This document shows, piece by piece, positions 17,517-26,341 of a stretch of DNA of 64,000 nt. This DNA comes from Paraburkholderia phytofirmans OLGA172. GTDB taxonomy: Bacteria > Pseudomonadota > Gammaproteobacteria > Burkholderiales > Burkholderiaceae. The stretch spans positions 1,116,001 to 1,180,000 of the forward strand of contig NZ_CP014578.1 of NCBI RefSeq assembly GCF_001634365.1. Reading direction: 5' to 3'. Under the pieces are notes generated by a model. The model saw only the letters and a program-made list of their open reading frames with translations, made no database searches and had not been told where the DNA came from. Position 1 is the stretch's first letter, and each line of letters begins with the position of its first letter. The position numbers were made by a program, and so were the translations under genes.

Positions 17517-18404
17517 ATGAGCGACATGCTCGAAACGATGCGGGCCGCAGTGTTAGTCGCCGAGACACGCAACTTGTCTGCTGCCGCGCGTCGTCTTGGG
17601 ATCACACATACCGCTGTCAGCAAGCGTATCAACGAGCTTGAATGGCGCCTTGGTGCCGCCCTATTCACGCGTACCACGCGACACATAGGACTCACCGATG
17701 TCGGTGAGATTCGTCTTCGATCGATCAAACGTGTGCTCGCCGAGGTTGACGAAATGTTGTCTCAGACCAGCGACCCAAGTGTGCAATATACCGGTCGTTT
17801 GGTAGTCAAATGTCCGACAACACCTTTCGAAGCCCTATTCGAAGAAATATTTCTGAGATTTCGGCGGCGATTTCCCGGTGTCATCGTCGATGCACAGTTT
17901 GTCAACCGACAGGTTCATCCACTGCAGGAAGGATTTGACGTCGTGTTTTCGGTGCTCCCCACCCGCTTCCCGGGAGTTGTGGAGGAGAAAATTGGCCTGT
18001 TTGAGCAGAGCATCGTGATAGGTGGCACTGAGGACGCGCATCGCCGCATACCGACCTGTCCGGATGACTTGACGGGCTGCGAGTGCGTGGTCTTTACTCC
18101 GTTCGGCACACACTGGACCTTTTCACGCGACGGCCATCAGTCGACGGTCCGGATACAGCCGGTTTTTTCAACCAACAGTATGGATCTACTGATGAAGCTC
18201 GTTAGAGCTGGCACCGGCATTGCATTGGTACCGTCCGTACTACTCGATAAGTCGGAGGAGACTGATTTGAAGGTTTTACTAACCGAATGGCGTATTGAAC
18301 CGCTTCTGCTTAAAGCCATGGTGCCTGACTATCGACTCGGTGCACAACCCATTCAGGGACTATTGTCGATCGCGCGTGAGATATTGGAGCACCCACAAGC
18401 ATGA
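17517..18404 (+). CDS. LysR-family transcriptional regulator of the dioxygenase gene
   Basis: The protein has 295 residues and starts at the ATG at 17517 after CAGGAG; an upstream GTG at 17496 lacks a site. The HTH is typical (MRAAVLVAETRNLSAAARRL, then ITHTAVSKRINELEWRLG, then LFTRTTRHIGLTDVG), followed by a type-2 periplasmic-binding-like effector domain with FPGVIVDAQFVNRQ and a C-terminal GTGIALVPSVLL. It is divergently transcribed from dioxygenase copy 2 and very probably controls it. Three deleted relatives lie at 10515, 10884 and 18826. If their promoters still bind protein, this one gene product may act at all four control regions. Confidence 0.9.
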   Translation: MSDMLETMRAAVLVAETRNLSAAARRLGITHTAVSKRINELEWRLGAALFTRTTRHIGLTDVGEIRLRSIKRVLAEVDEMLSQTSDPSVQYTGRLVVKCPTTPFEALFEEIFLRFRRRFPGVIVDAQFVNRQVHPLQEGFDVVFSVLPTRFPGVVEEKIGLFEQSIVIGGTEDAHRRIPTCPDDLTGCECVVFTPFGTHWTFSRDGHQSTVRIQPVFSTNSMDLLMKLVRAGTGIALVPSVLLDKSEETDLKVLLTEWRIEPLLLKAMVPDYRLGAQPIQGLLSIAREILEHPQA

Positions 18405-18530
18405 GCCTGTTGGTGTTCTAGTGTGCTGAATGAGCTACCTTTGAAAATTTGGTAATTCCGGTTCCTCGCGTCTAAACAAGCGCTTGCAAATGGAACTGGA
18501 AATCGCAAAATGAGTAGCAGCGTTCTTCGC

Positions 18531-18665
18531 CAAGTACCACCGGTGAAGTTTGCCTGGATTGACGCACAGTGCCGGCACGATCCGCCGTCGGCTCTGTGCG
18601 AGATCTTTTGCGTGAGCGTCAATGGCTATCGTGCCGGGAAGCGCGGCGACTCTCCCGCCGGTGCT
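18531..18665 (+). pseudogene. Fragment of an IS3-family orfB
   Basis: The codons VPPVKFAWIDAQCRHDPPSA, then LCEIFCVSVNGYRAGKRG resemble the start of IS3-type OrfB transposases (KFAWI.....WP...LC..L.VS..GY.AW..R). Nothing of the catalytic core follows. It lies between the intact regulator and remnant D, so an IS3 element was probably involved in building this region. Confidence 0.6.
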
Positions 18666-18825
18666 CGACAGGATCATGCCGAAGTCATGACATGCGCGTG
18701 CCTGCCACGTTTGCTTTCCTGGGGTTTGTCGGCGTGCTTTTCATACGCTCGTGCCATACGACGGGCGTCGATGTCTGGTCGCTTAAACGGGTGAGTGACG
18801 ATCCCTGTGCTTCAGCGTTGCCTCT

Positions 18826-19090
18826 CACGATGTTCTGCTCGAACAGGCCAATTTTCTCCTCCACAGCTCCCGGGAGTCGCTTGGGCAGCACCGAAAACAC
18901 GACGTCAAATCCTTCCTGCAACGGATGAACCTGTCGGTTGATAAACGGTACATCGACGATGACACTGGGAAATACGGCGGGCGCGTGTCGTTTCGGGTAC
19001 ATCGCTCATTTGCAACTCCTGGGAACATATCTGGGAACGATATAGCTAATTATCACGCGTCTCATTTCAGGTTAGTCTTGCTGCTCCATG
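18826..19090 (-). pseudogene. Inverted remnant of the LysR gene with its promoter (remnant D)
   Basis: On the minus strand a start-like region (GAGTTGCAAATGAGCGATG) leads into codons for VPETTR and then directly SVIVDVPFINRQVHPLQEGF, DVVFSVLPKRLPGAVEEKIG and LFEQNIVRG. The same internal segment is missing as in remnants A and B, with a further small frame change at the joint. The control region (around GCTAATTATCACGCGTC) is kept, but similarity ends at about 19090, before any dioxygenase codon. Confidence 0.82.
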
Positions 19091-19581
19091 ATCAAGATTG
19101 GGTGATGCCGGATTCGGCACGAAACGACGGTCGAGCTTGCGGCTCGACGATTGACGGACGTACCAGGTCCTCACCCAGCTACGCGATCAGCAGGCGCACA
19201 CGCATCCGGTAGGCCGTCGGTTGGGGCAGGGCGGGTGATGTGATTCGGCAGGCGATGTATCGCAGCCGCGAGCGGGTCGAGCGATTGCTCCCGCTGACTC
19301 AGACGTCCTAAAACCTCATCCGTATGCTTACGCTTGCCGCGAAAGCGGGATAGAGGCAGATATTGGCGACGAAATTTTCATAGCTCCGCAGGAATTAAGG
19401 ATGCCAAACGTAAAATTGAACTAGGCCAGCGCGGCAACTCTTTTGGAATGGTGTGCTGGGTATGGGCAAGGTGTATTTCAACAGCCCGCTGAACCTGTGC
19501 GATCGATGAAATTGAAATGATGCTTCACTCGCCATCTGCAATGTTTGGACGAAAGCAGCCAAATGTGGGAGGAGACTGGAG
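19091..19581. other. No recognisable gene
   Basis: About 490 bases of mixed composition between LysR remnant D and a porin remnant. All frames are short and show no family signature. It probably contains scraps of older insertions. Confidence 0.5.
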
Positions 19582-19875
19582 ATGAAGGGCTTGCCGTGTG
19601 TCGTCGCTTCGCTATGTGTCGCATCCGTATCGGCGTATGGACGGAGCAGTGTGACGTTATATGGAATCGTTGACAAGGGCATCACCTACACCGCCAGTCA
19701 GAGGGGCAATGGGTCTTTTTTGCGGACCCTTTCCAAACGGACAGACATCTATGCCGCCGCCGAATTGATGAAAGCGGGCGGTTCGGTGACGGCAGCGCAA
19801 ATTACCTAGGTCACTAGCCCATCAAACGGGTGATCGCAAGGCATTTTTCGTGTGGGATTGCATCATCCGTTTTAA
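19582..19875 (+). pseudogene. Porin with large internal deletion
   Basis: The start MKGLPCVVASLCVASVSAYG, then RSSVTLYGIVDKGITYTASQ is the signal peptide and first strand of a Burkholderiales porin. After RGNGS the sequence jumps to the C-terminal part, LSKRTDIYAAAELMKAGGSV then TAAQIT, followed by a TAG at 19807. The last strand AIFRVGLHHPF is read in another frame, ending at 19875. More than 200 codons are missing from the middle. An intact porin is present at 14419. Confidence 0.8.
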
Positions 19876-20291
19876 TTTGAGCGGAGGGTTTGCGAGACTC
19901 GCCTTCCCGCCAGTTGGAAGAGCAGTTCAGGAGGCGATGGTTATGTCGAAGCGAAGGATCGAACACACCAGCATTTACTCGCTACGTCGCACGCAGCAGA
20001 ACGTGGTTGTTCAATTGATGTTGATAAAAATAGCATTTTTTTCGTGATGAAGACGCATGAACGGTGGGCACCTACAAAGACCCCCAGACGTTGTGACCAG
20101 TCATCATGGAAGATTCGCATTCCGACAAAATATGATGACCCGACCTGATTTCCCATTGCTATAACGCTAGATCGAACTTATGAAATGTTGATTGCAATGG
20201 GCACCAGGTGGAGGTCGACATGACGCAAGTATCTTGCGACGCATGTGCCGCTGTGAGTGCCGCTACTTAAAAATATAACTTGGAGAAAACT
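19876..20291. other. Gene-free region upstream of the AAHS transporter
   Basis: About 415 bases with rather low GC for this window. No coding frame is convincing. It should hold the transporter promoter; several AT-rich stretches (for instance around 20030 and 20275) could serve, but none has a clear -35/-10 pair. Confidence 0.5.
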
Positions 20292-20593
20292 ATGCAACCT
20301 ACAGAAACAGGGTTGAATAAAATAGGAGGATATCTAACGATATCACTGTGTCTTGCGACTGCTTTGTTAGAGGGGCTCGATCTCCAGTCGATCGGCGTTG
20401 TTGCTCCACGCATAGCGCGCGAGTTTCATCTCGGTGCCGCGCAGCTAGGATGGGTTTTTGGATTCGGAGGGCTTGGCATGCTTCCCGGCGCCGTTTTCGG
20501 AGGGATGCTGGCTGATCGAATTGGTCGAAAGCGAGTGCTAATGCTGTCTGCTGCACTGTTTGGCATTTTCTCGCTGGCAACGACGCAAGTTAG
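20292..20593 (+). pseudogene. Aromatic acid:H+ symporter-type MFS transporter, 5' part, cut by IS5-family element
   Basis: The first 100 codons encode TM1-3 of an AAHS-family permease: LATALLEGLDLQSIGVVAPR, LGWVFGFGGLGMLPGAVFGG and the MFS loop motif MLADRIGRKRVL. TGGAGA precedes the ATG at 20292. The element at 20594-21775 interrupts after TTQV. The frame resumes exactly at 21780, and the rebuilt protein of 413 residues has no other defect. The closest functional types are hydroxyphenylpropionate or benzoate-type transporters, but the substrate is not determinable. Confidence 0.88.
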
Positions 20594-21775
20594 GGAAGGT
20601 CTGCAAAAGTCCTGGCATTGCGTTGCTGCTGAGCTATCCTGGAAGCAGAGCCAATTAGGTGGGGAGCAGTGTAATGACGCAACTTGGTCTTGGTCTGGAT
20701 CTGTCAACGAAGCGCACGCGCAAGCGGGAATTTCTCGATGAGATGCGACGCGTTGTGCCCTGGTTGAAGCTGATTGCGCTGATCGAGCCGCACTATCCCA
20801 CGGGCAAAACCGGTCGGCCGCCGTTCCCGATTGCGACGATGCTGCAGATTCATTTCATGCAGCAATGGTTCGGTCTGTCAGACCCTGCCATGGAAGAGGC
20901 ACTCTATGACGTGCCGCTGTATCGCGAGTTCGCGGGTCTCGACGGCGGGATGGTCCGCTTGCCGGATGAAAGCACGATTCTCCGGTTCCGCCATCTGCTG
21001 GAAACGCACGGTCTGGCGGTGCAAATGCTGGCGCTGGTCAATGAAATCCTGACGGAGAAAGGCCTGATGCTTAAGGCTGGGTCGGCAGTCGACGCCACCC
21101 TGATCGCCGCGCCCAGTTCGACAAAGAATGGCTCCGGCACGCGCGATCCTGAAATGCAATCAACGCAGAAAGGTGGCAACTGGTACTTCGGGATGAAAAT
21201 GCATATCGGCGTGGACGCCGATTCGGGCCTGGTCCATACGGTCATTGGAACGGCGGCCAATGTTCACGACATTACCGTAGCCCAGACGTTGCTGCATGGT
21301 GAAGAAACGGATGTGTACGCGGACGCCGGATATCAGGGTATCGAAAAGCGTTGTGAGCCTGAGGCGGTGCGTTGGCATGTTGCAATGCGACCGGCAAAGC
21401 GCAGGAAACTGGATCTGAGTGATTCGTTGGACGCGATATACGATCAGATCGAACGCCTGAAGGCGGGTATTCGGGCCAAGGTCGAACACCCGTTTCGCAT
21501 CCTCAAGCGGCAGTTCGGTTACATGAAGACGCGCTATCGTGGTTTGCCGAAGAACATCGCCCAGATCACCACGCTGTTTGCTTTGGGCAATTTATGGATG
21601 GCTCGCAGAGCTTTGCGCAAGCTTGAAACACCGGGCCGATGAAGGCCATATGTCTGGTTGGAGCGCTCCGGAGCGCGGAAAACCCCTCGCAATCAGCTCA
21701 CCAACAAAAATCTGAACGCCGAGGTTGCGCTCGATGTGAAAGGTAACGCTTCAAAGCTAGTTGTGCAGAGCTTCC
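20594..21775 (+). mobile_element. IS5-family insertion sequence, complete
   Basis: The element is 1,182 bp with imperfect terminal repeats: GGAAGGTCTGCAAAA at the left and GGAAGCTCTGCACAA, read inward, at the right. A TTAG duplication flanks it at 20590-20593 and 21776-21779, matching the YTAR target preference of the IS5 group. One intact transposase gene lies inside on the plus strand. It splits the AAHS transporter gene. Confidence 0.95.
20674..21642 (+). CDS. IS5-family transposase (DDE)
   Basis: The protein has 322 residues. The N-terminal DUF772-like region (PHYPTGKTGRPPFPIATMLQ, then QWFGLSDPAMEEALYDVPLY) leads to the catalytic core with AVDATLIAAP (first Asp), ADAGYQGIEKR (second Asp) and IRAKVEHPFRILKRQFGYMK (Glu). 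GGTGGGGAG lies upstream of the ATG at 20674. The frame is intact, so the element is probably mobile. Confidence 0.95.
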   Translation: MTQLGLGLDLSTKRTRKREFLDEMRRVVPWLKLIALIEPHYPTGKTGRPPFPIATMLQIHFMQQWFGLSDPAMEEALYDVPLYREFAGLDGGMVRLPDESTILRFRHLLETHGLAVQMLALVNEILTEKGLMLKAGSAVDATLIAAPSSTKNGSGTRDPEMQSTQKGGNWYFGMKMHIGVDADSGLVHTVIGTAANVHDITVAQTLLHGEETDVYADAGYQGIEKRCEPEAVRWHVAMRPAKRRKLDLSDSLDAIYDQIERLKAGIRAKVEHPFRILKRQFGYMKTRYRGLPKNIAQITTLFALGNLWMARRALRKLETPGR

Positions 21776-21779
21776 TTAG

Positions 21780-22719
21780 CGAGATTAACGCCCTTTTGAC
21801 GGTGCGGTTATTGACGGGCTTGGGTCTGGGTGCCGCAATGCCAACCCTGATCGCACTATGTACCGAGGTGGCAAGCGTCGAGCGACGCGGTACGGCGGTC
21901 GGTGCAATGTACTGCGGGATGCCTACGGGCGCTGTTCTCGCAACTGTCATTGGAATGATCAGCCCGGGCGAGCACGAGTGGCGAAATATCTTTTTTGTTG
22001 GGGGATTCGGGCCTTTGCTGGTGTTGGTGCTTCTTGCAGTCTTTATGAAGGAAACGTCACGTATCAAACGTGATGAGCACGACACTCGCGATAAGCCGGT
22101 GAGCGTTTCGCAGGCCCTTTGGAAGGAAGGACGCGCGCGCATTACTCTCGCGTTGTGGACCAGCTACCTTGGTACGCTGATCGTAATCTACTTTTTGATC
22201 AACTGGCTGCCATACATGGTTCAGGCCCGTGGTCTAACGCACGAGCAAGCGGGTGTTGTTCAAGTGCTTCTTACCTTGGGCGCTGCGGCCGGATCGGTTG
22301 TCATTGCAACCTTGATGGATCGTATCGGTAGCAAGCCCACCTTGCTCGGCGCTTATGTTGGTATCGCACTTTCCCTTGCAATCCTTGCTGGCGCGACCGG
22401 CAGTACCTCGATGGCTTTGGGCGGATTGTTGGCGGGCTTTTTTCTTACTGGAGCCCAGGCGATTCTTTACGCCGTGACCGGGATGGCATACCCAACTCAC
22501 GTGCGTGGTACATGCGTAGGCGCGACAGTAGCGGTCGGCAGGCTCGCACCAATCATCGGACCGCTGGCAGCCGGACAGCTCCTCGCGAATGGACAAAGTT
22601 CTTCCATGCTTCTCGCAACAAGCATTCCGGTGATCGTCGTCGCGGCAGTTTGCGCACTCAGTGTTACGCGGTGCGTTTTCTCCGTGGATGGTGTTCAAAC
22701 GAAGGTTTTGACCACCTGA
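21780..22719 (+). pseudogene. AAHS-type MFS transporter, 3' part
   Basis: From SEINALLTVRLLTGLGLGAA the frame covers TM4-12: PTLIALCTEVASVERRGTAV, the central loop with MKETSRIKRDEHDTRDK, then LINWLPYMVQARGLTHEQAG and AYPTHVRGTCVGATVAVGRL, a typical AAHS motif. It continues to the TGA at 22717. It is in phase with the 5' part once the IS5-family element and one TTAG are removed. A frame that opens inside the element (21658) also runs into it, so a hybrid without TM1-3 could be made but is unlikely to work. Confidence 0.88.
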
Positions 22720-22817
22720 TCCTCCTCGTATCGCTTCGCTTTGTTCATGAACTGTGAGCTTGCCCCCGAAAAACGAATCCCTTGCTGAGCAGGTAAACTC
22801 AAGCAAGGAGAAGAACG

Positions 22818-23080
22818 ATGACAGGCAAGGCAAAGCGGGCACAGTACACGCTCGAATTCAAGCTGGAAGCCGTGCGACTGGTCAAGGCCGGACAAAGCAT
22901 GGCGGCCGTGGCGGCGACACTGGGTGTTGTTGAACAGACGCTGTACAACTGGATAAAGGCTGAGCGGGAAGGCAGGCTGGCGGGCGCTGGCACGAAGCCT
23001 GTGAGCCCAGAACAGATGGAACTGGCGCGGCTGCGTGCGGAAGTGGCTCGCCTGAAGATGGAGCGGGATATTTTAAAAAA
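22818..23080 (+). pseudogene. IS3-family OrfA, cut by IS110 insertion
   Basis: The protein starts MTGKAKRAQYTLEFKLEAVR with an HTH (AAVAATLGVVEQTLYNWIKA), followed by the leucine-zipper segment ELARLRAEVARLKMERDILK. The IS110 element enters within the run of A after DILK. The remaining codons AAAYFAKESM are found at 24685-24717. AAGGAG precedes the ATG. Because OrfA is cut, the OrfAB fusion transposase made by frameshifting in IS3 elements can no longer be produced. Confidence 0.92.
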
Positions 23081-23309
23081 CCGCCCTACGCGCTTGCGCG
23101 CGCCCCTCATGAGTAGAAACTCCCGGGGAGTACACTCGATGCACGCAGAGACAGTGGCCGTAAGCTTCTTGGAGGTATGAACCCCGTCAAAAAACCTGGC
23201 CCAGGGGAAGCTGCGGACTCATCTGTGGCGGCGTCTTCGGGCGACCCCGTTTAGGAAATTGATCTATTCCGAGTCCCCGTCCTGCGCCTGATTATCCAGG
23301 AGGTGGGTG
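23081..23309 (+). ncRNA. Putative bridge RNA region in the IS110 left end
   Basis: Elements of the IS110 group are known to transcribe a structured bridge RNA from the non-coding left end; its two loops pair with donor and target DNA. This 229-base stretch has the right position and length and contains several GC-rich stems (for example CTCCCGGGGAG near 23120). I could not assign the target- and donor-binding loops with confidence by eye, so this is a positional prediction. Confidence 0.5.
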
Positions 23310-24665
23310 ATGCCAAAAGACCGAACACGATCCAAGCCCTCAGGGTTGCCGATCATTCATCCGTTTGCAGCCGGTATTGATATCGGTTCACGGTTCCATG
23401 TTGTCGCCGTGAGTCCAGATCTGTGCGACGAGCCGGTGCAGACATTCCAGGCATTTACGAGCGATTTGCAACGCATGGCGGACTGGCTCGTCGCGACCGG
23501 CACAAAGACGGTTGTGATGGAATCGACCGGCGTGTACTGGGTCGCCGCCTACGAGGTGCTGGAGTCCCGGGGCCTTGAAGTCGTTCTTGCCAATGCACGC
23601 GAGGCGCGCGCAGTCCCTGGAAGAAAGAGTGATGTCAACGACGCACAATGGCTGCAGCGACTGCACGCGTGTGGGCTACTACGGGCAAGTTTCCGGCCTG
23701 GGCGCGACATCGCGGAATTACGCGCATACCTGCGTTGCCGCGAAAGGCATACTGACTATGCCGCCGCGCATATCCAGCACATGCAGAAAGCGCTGACCTT
23801 CATGAATATCCAGTTGCACCACGTGATCACGGATATCACGGGCGTCACTGGAATGCGGATCGTCCGCGCGATCGTCGCCGGCGAACGCGATCCAGACCGG
23901 CTGGCGGCGATGCGCGACGTCCGCTGCAAGGAAAGCCTTGAGACCATTCGTAGTGCACTGGTGGGCAACTACCAGCCCGAGCACGTATTCGCCTTGAAGC
24001 AGGCGCTTGCGCTGTATGACTTTTACCAGCGGTGTATCGACGAGTGCGATGTTGAGATCGAACGCGCTGTCGCGATTCTCAATATCGCTCACCCGATTCC
24101 GGATGCGCCGTTGCCGAAGGCGAAGCATCGCAGCAAGCTGCCCAGCGATCCCAACTTTGATGTGCGCACGGCCATGTACCAACTGGCGGGGACCGACCTG
24201 ACGCAAATTCACGGCATCGGCCCATTCCTTGCACTGCGCCTGATTGGCGAATGTGGAACGGACTTGAGCCGATGGCCAACCGCCAAACATTTCACTTCAT
24301 GGCTCACGCTTTCGCCCGGCTGCAAGATCAGCGGTGGCAAGGTGCTGTCATCGCACACGCGCAAAACAAGCAGTCGCATCACAGTCGCCCTGAGGCTTGC
24401 GGCGGTGACCGTTGGAAGAAGCAATACCGCGCTTGGTGCATTCTACCGGCGCCTCGCCGGGCGCATCGGCAACGCCAAGGCCGTGACCGCGACGGCGCGC
24501 AAGATCGCTGTCCTGTTTTATAACGCGATGCGCTATGGCATGGACTATCGCGACCCGGGTGCGGATCATTACGAGCAGCAGTACAGGGACCGCGTCATCA
24601 AACAGCTTCATCGCCGCGCGGCGCAATTTGGGTATTCACTGCAACCTCAGGACTCGCCAGCGTGA
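23310..24665 (+). CDS. IS110-family transposase (DEDD recombinase)
   Basis: The protein has 451 residues. The RuvC-like DEDD domain is seen in AAGIDIGSRFHVVAV (Asp), KTVVMESTGVYW (Glu) and GRKSDVNDAQWLQRLH (Asp, Asp). The C-terminal Tnp_20 domain has DLTQIHGIGPFLALRLIGEC and the Ser-containing LSPGCKISGGKVLSSHTRK. CCAGGAGG precedes the ATG at 23310, which is preferred over the adjoining GTG at 23307. There are no stops or shifts, so it is probably active with its bridge RNA. Confidence 0.95.
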   Translation: MPKDRTRSKPSGLPIIHPFAAGIDIGSRFHVVAVSPDLCDEPVQTFQAFTSDLQRMADWLVATGTKTVVMESTGVYWVAAYEVLESRGLEVVLANAREARAVPGRKSDVNDAQWLQRLHACGLLRASFRPGRDIAELRAYLRCRERHTDYAAAHIQHMQKALTFMNIQLHHVITDITGVTGMRIVRAIVAGERDPDRLAAMRDVRCKESLETIRSALVGNYQPEHVFALKQALALYDFYQRCIDECDVEIERAVAILNIAHPIPDAPLPKAKHRSKLPSDPNFDVRTAMYQLAGTDLTQIHGIGPFLALRLIGECGTDLSRWPTAKHFTSWLTLSPGCKISGGKVLSSHTRKTSSRITVALRLAAVTVGRSNTALGAFYRRLAGRIGNAKAVTATARKIAVLFYNAMRYGMDYRDPGADHYEQQYRDRVIKQLHRRAAQFGYSLQPQDSPA

Positions 24666-24683
24666 AGGTGTGTTTCTTAGGAA

Positions 24684-24717
24684 AGCCGCAGCGTACTTCG
24701 CGAAGGAGTCGATGTGA
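24684..24717 (+). pseudogene. Displaced 3' end of IS3 orfA
   Basis: The codons for AAAYFAKESM and a TGA at 24715 complete the OrfA that begins at 22818. The ATGTGA at the end contains the GTG start of orfB at 24714, the usual overlap of this IS3 subgroup. Confidence 0.85.
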
Positions 24718-25604
24718 AGTGCGCGTTCATTGACCGGAATCGACACCACTGGCCAGTTTCAGTACTGTGTGAAGCGCTCGAAGTCAGCCCCAGCGGATAT
24801 CATCAGCGCCAGCAACGCAGCGCCAAGGACAAGCCGCAAAGAGGCTACATGAGCAACGATGCCCTGCTCGCGCACATCAAGGCGACTCACGCGCAGGTCA
24901 AGGGCGAATACGGCTGGCCGCGCATGTGGAAGGAACTGCTCGCGCGCGGCGTGCGCGTGGGCAAGGAGCGGGTTCGCAAGCTGATGGCGCAGCATGGCAT
25001 TCGTGCACGGCACAAGCGCAAGTACATCGCGACGACGAACTCGAATCACAACCTGCCGGTTGCACCGAATCTACTGGGGCGCGACTTCACGGCGTCGGCG
25101 CCGAATCAGGTCTGGACGAGCGATATTACCTATCTGGCGACAGCCGAAGGCTGGGTGTACCTCGCGGTCATCATCGACATGTTCAGCCGGCAGGTGGTGG
25201 GCTGGTCGATGCAGCCGCACATGAAAGCGGAGTTGGTCACAGACGCGCTACGCATGGCGTGGTTCCGGCGTCGCCCCGAGGCTGGTGTAATCGTGCATAG
25301 CGACCGGGGCAGCCAGTATTGCGGCGGCCTGTTCCAGGACACGCTGAAGGCCTACGGCATGCGCTCGTCGATGAGCCGACGCGGCGATTGCTGGGACAAC
25401 GCGCCGACGGAAAGCCTGTGGGGTTCGCTGAAGGTAGCTCGTATGCATGGACGACACTTCACCACGCGGCGTGCTGCAATGGATGAGGTGATTGACTGGC
25501 TGAGCTTTTACAATGCACGCCGGTTGCACTCGACACTCGACTACGTCAGTCCCATGACATTCGAGAAAAACTGGTTCGCGGCTCAGCAGGGACGAGCCGC
25601 ATAA
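24714..25604 (+). CDS. IS3-family OrfB transposase (integrase core)
   Basis: The protein has 296 residues. An HTH-like N-terminus (VLCEALEVSPSGYHQRQQR) and the HTH_21 region (IKATHAQVKGEYGWPRMWKE) lead to the rve integrase core with DDE residues in VWTSDITYLA, IVHSDRGSQYCGG and CWDNAPTESLWGSLK. The frame starts with GTG at 24714 and overlaps the end of orfA. The protein is intact, but without OrfA it probably cannot drive normal transposition of this copy. Confidence 0.94.
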   Translation: MKCAFIDRNRHHWPVSVLCEALEVSPSGYHQRQQRSAKDKPQRGYMSNDALLAHIKATHAQVKGEYGWPRMWKELLARGVRVGKERVRKLMAQHGIRARHKRKYIATTNSNHNLPVAPNLLGRDFTASAPNQVWTSDITYLATAEGWVYLAVIIDMFSRQVVGWSMQPHMKAELVTDALRMAWFRRRPEAGVIVHSDRGSQYCGGLFQDTLKAYGMRSSMSRRGDCWDNAPTESLWGSLKVARMHGRHFTTRRAAMDEVIDWLSFYNARRLHSTLDYVSPMTFEKNWFAAQQGRAA

Positions 25605-25644
25605 TTCCCTCGGTTATGGGATTCGCGGAACGGGGGCAAGGTCA

Positions 25645-26341
25645 CTGTTATTTAAGGAGACAGTGATCGAGCCAGTAAGAAGCGGAAGAGGACTCAATCG
25701 CGTGACGATGTTGTGAGGGTTGTTAGAGGTCGCGCGACGCGGTGGGTGTAGCGACCGGGAACTCCTTGGCGACATGGAGCTTGCGCCGTAAAACAAATCC
25801 ACCGATACAGCGGAAACCTTGCAGCAATGATCGAACACAATCGCGTTGACGACATTCCGGATCTACACCATGAAATCGCGCATCGAAGAAGCCCACCCGA
25901 CATCCGGATTGCGGTGGGCGGATTTTATGAGGTCGTGGAATTCAACGGCAGGGAGTTCAAGCTTCCGTTCGACCCTTGCTCAGTGCACGAATGAAAAAGA
26001 ACGCATGGGCGAACTGCATCTTTGGTATCGCTATTTCTTGTTTGGCGAGGACTGTTACGGGGGGCGGGGCAGCCTCGAACGCAGCCCGGCCGTGCGCATT
26101 TCTCCGCAACCTGCCGCCCTTGGGAAACTAGGTTCGTGCGATGCCCCGTATGGCGTATGGTATGTGAGGCCGGCCGTGAAGTGCAGGTGTTCGATGTCGT
26201 AGCTGGCCAGGAAGTTTGAGGGGAAGACGAATTTCGCGTAGGGTCGGTTGCGCGAGTGGTGCTTGTCCAGAGTCGTGATTCACCGACGGATAACGATGTC
26301 CCGGCGTACCTCTGTTGGTTGTAAGTGTAAGGAGTATCGAA
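25645..26341. other. Remnant region without a recognised gene
   Basis: About 700 bases between the IS3 element and the AraC gene. On the plus strand a 55-codon frame near 25827 reads MIEHNRVDDIPDLHHEIAHR then VGGFYEVVEFNGREFKLPFD. On the minus strand near 26260-26075 a frame reads NRPYAKFVFPSNFLASYDIE then HLHFTAGLTYHTPYG. Both have protein-like composition, but I recognise neither. They are probably ends of genes broken by the insertions. Confidence 0.5.

Larger units (their letters stand above)
23081..24683 (+). mobile_element. IS110-family element (IS110 group) inserted in IS3 orfA
   Basis: The element is about 1,603 bp without terminal inverted repeats, as usual for this family. The uninterrupted orfA would need seven consecutive A at the insertion point (TTA AAA AAA GCC); six A lie at the left junction and three at the right. 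That leaves two extra, consistent with a two-base core shared by both ends. A long non-coding left end (229 bases) precedes the transposase, and only about 18 bases follow it, which is the IS110-group layout rather than that of IS1111. Confidence 0.85.
22755..25644 (+). mobile_element. IS3-family insertion sequence carrying a nested IS110 element
   Basis: The terminal inverted repeats begin TGAGCTTGCCCCCG at the left (22755) and TGACCTTGCCCCCG, read inward, at the right (25644). A 3-bp duplication CTG flanks the element (22752-22754 and 25645-25647), within the family range. Without the nested IS110 insert it would be close to 1.29 kb, normal for IS3. It holds orfA (interrupted) and orfB (intact), overlapping by 4 bases. 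It lies 35 bases after the transporter stop codon. Confidence 0.93.

Noticed and set aside
23081-23309. Exact assignment of bridge-RNA target and donor loops
   Set aside because: Short complementary stretches to the orfA target can be found by eye in several places, so none is convincing without a structural model.
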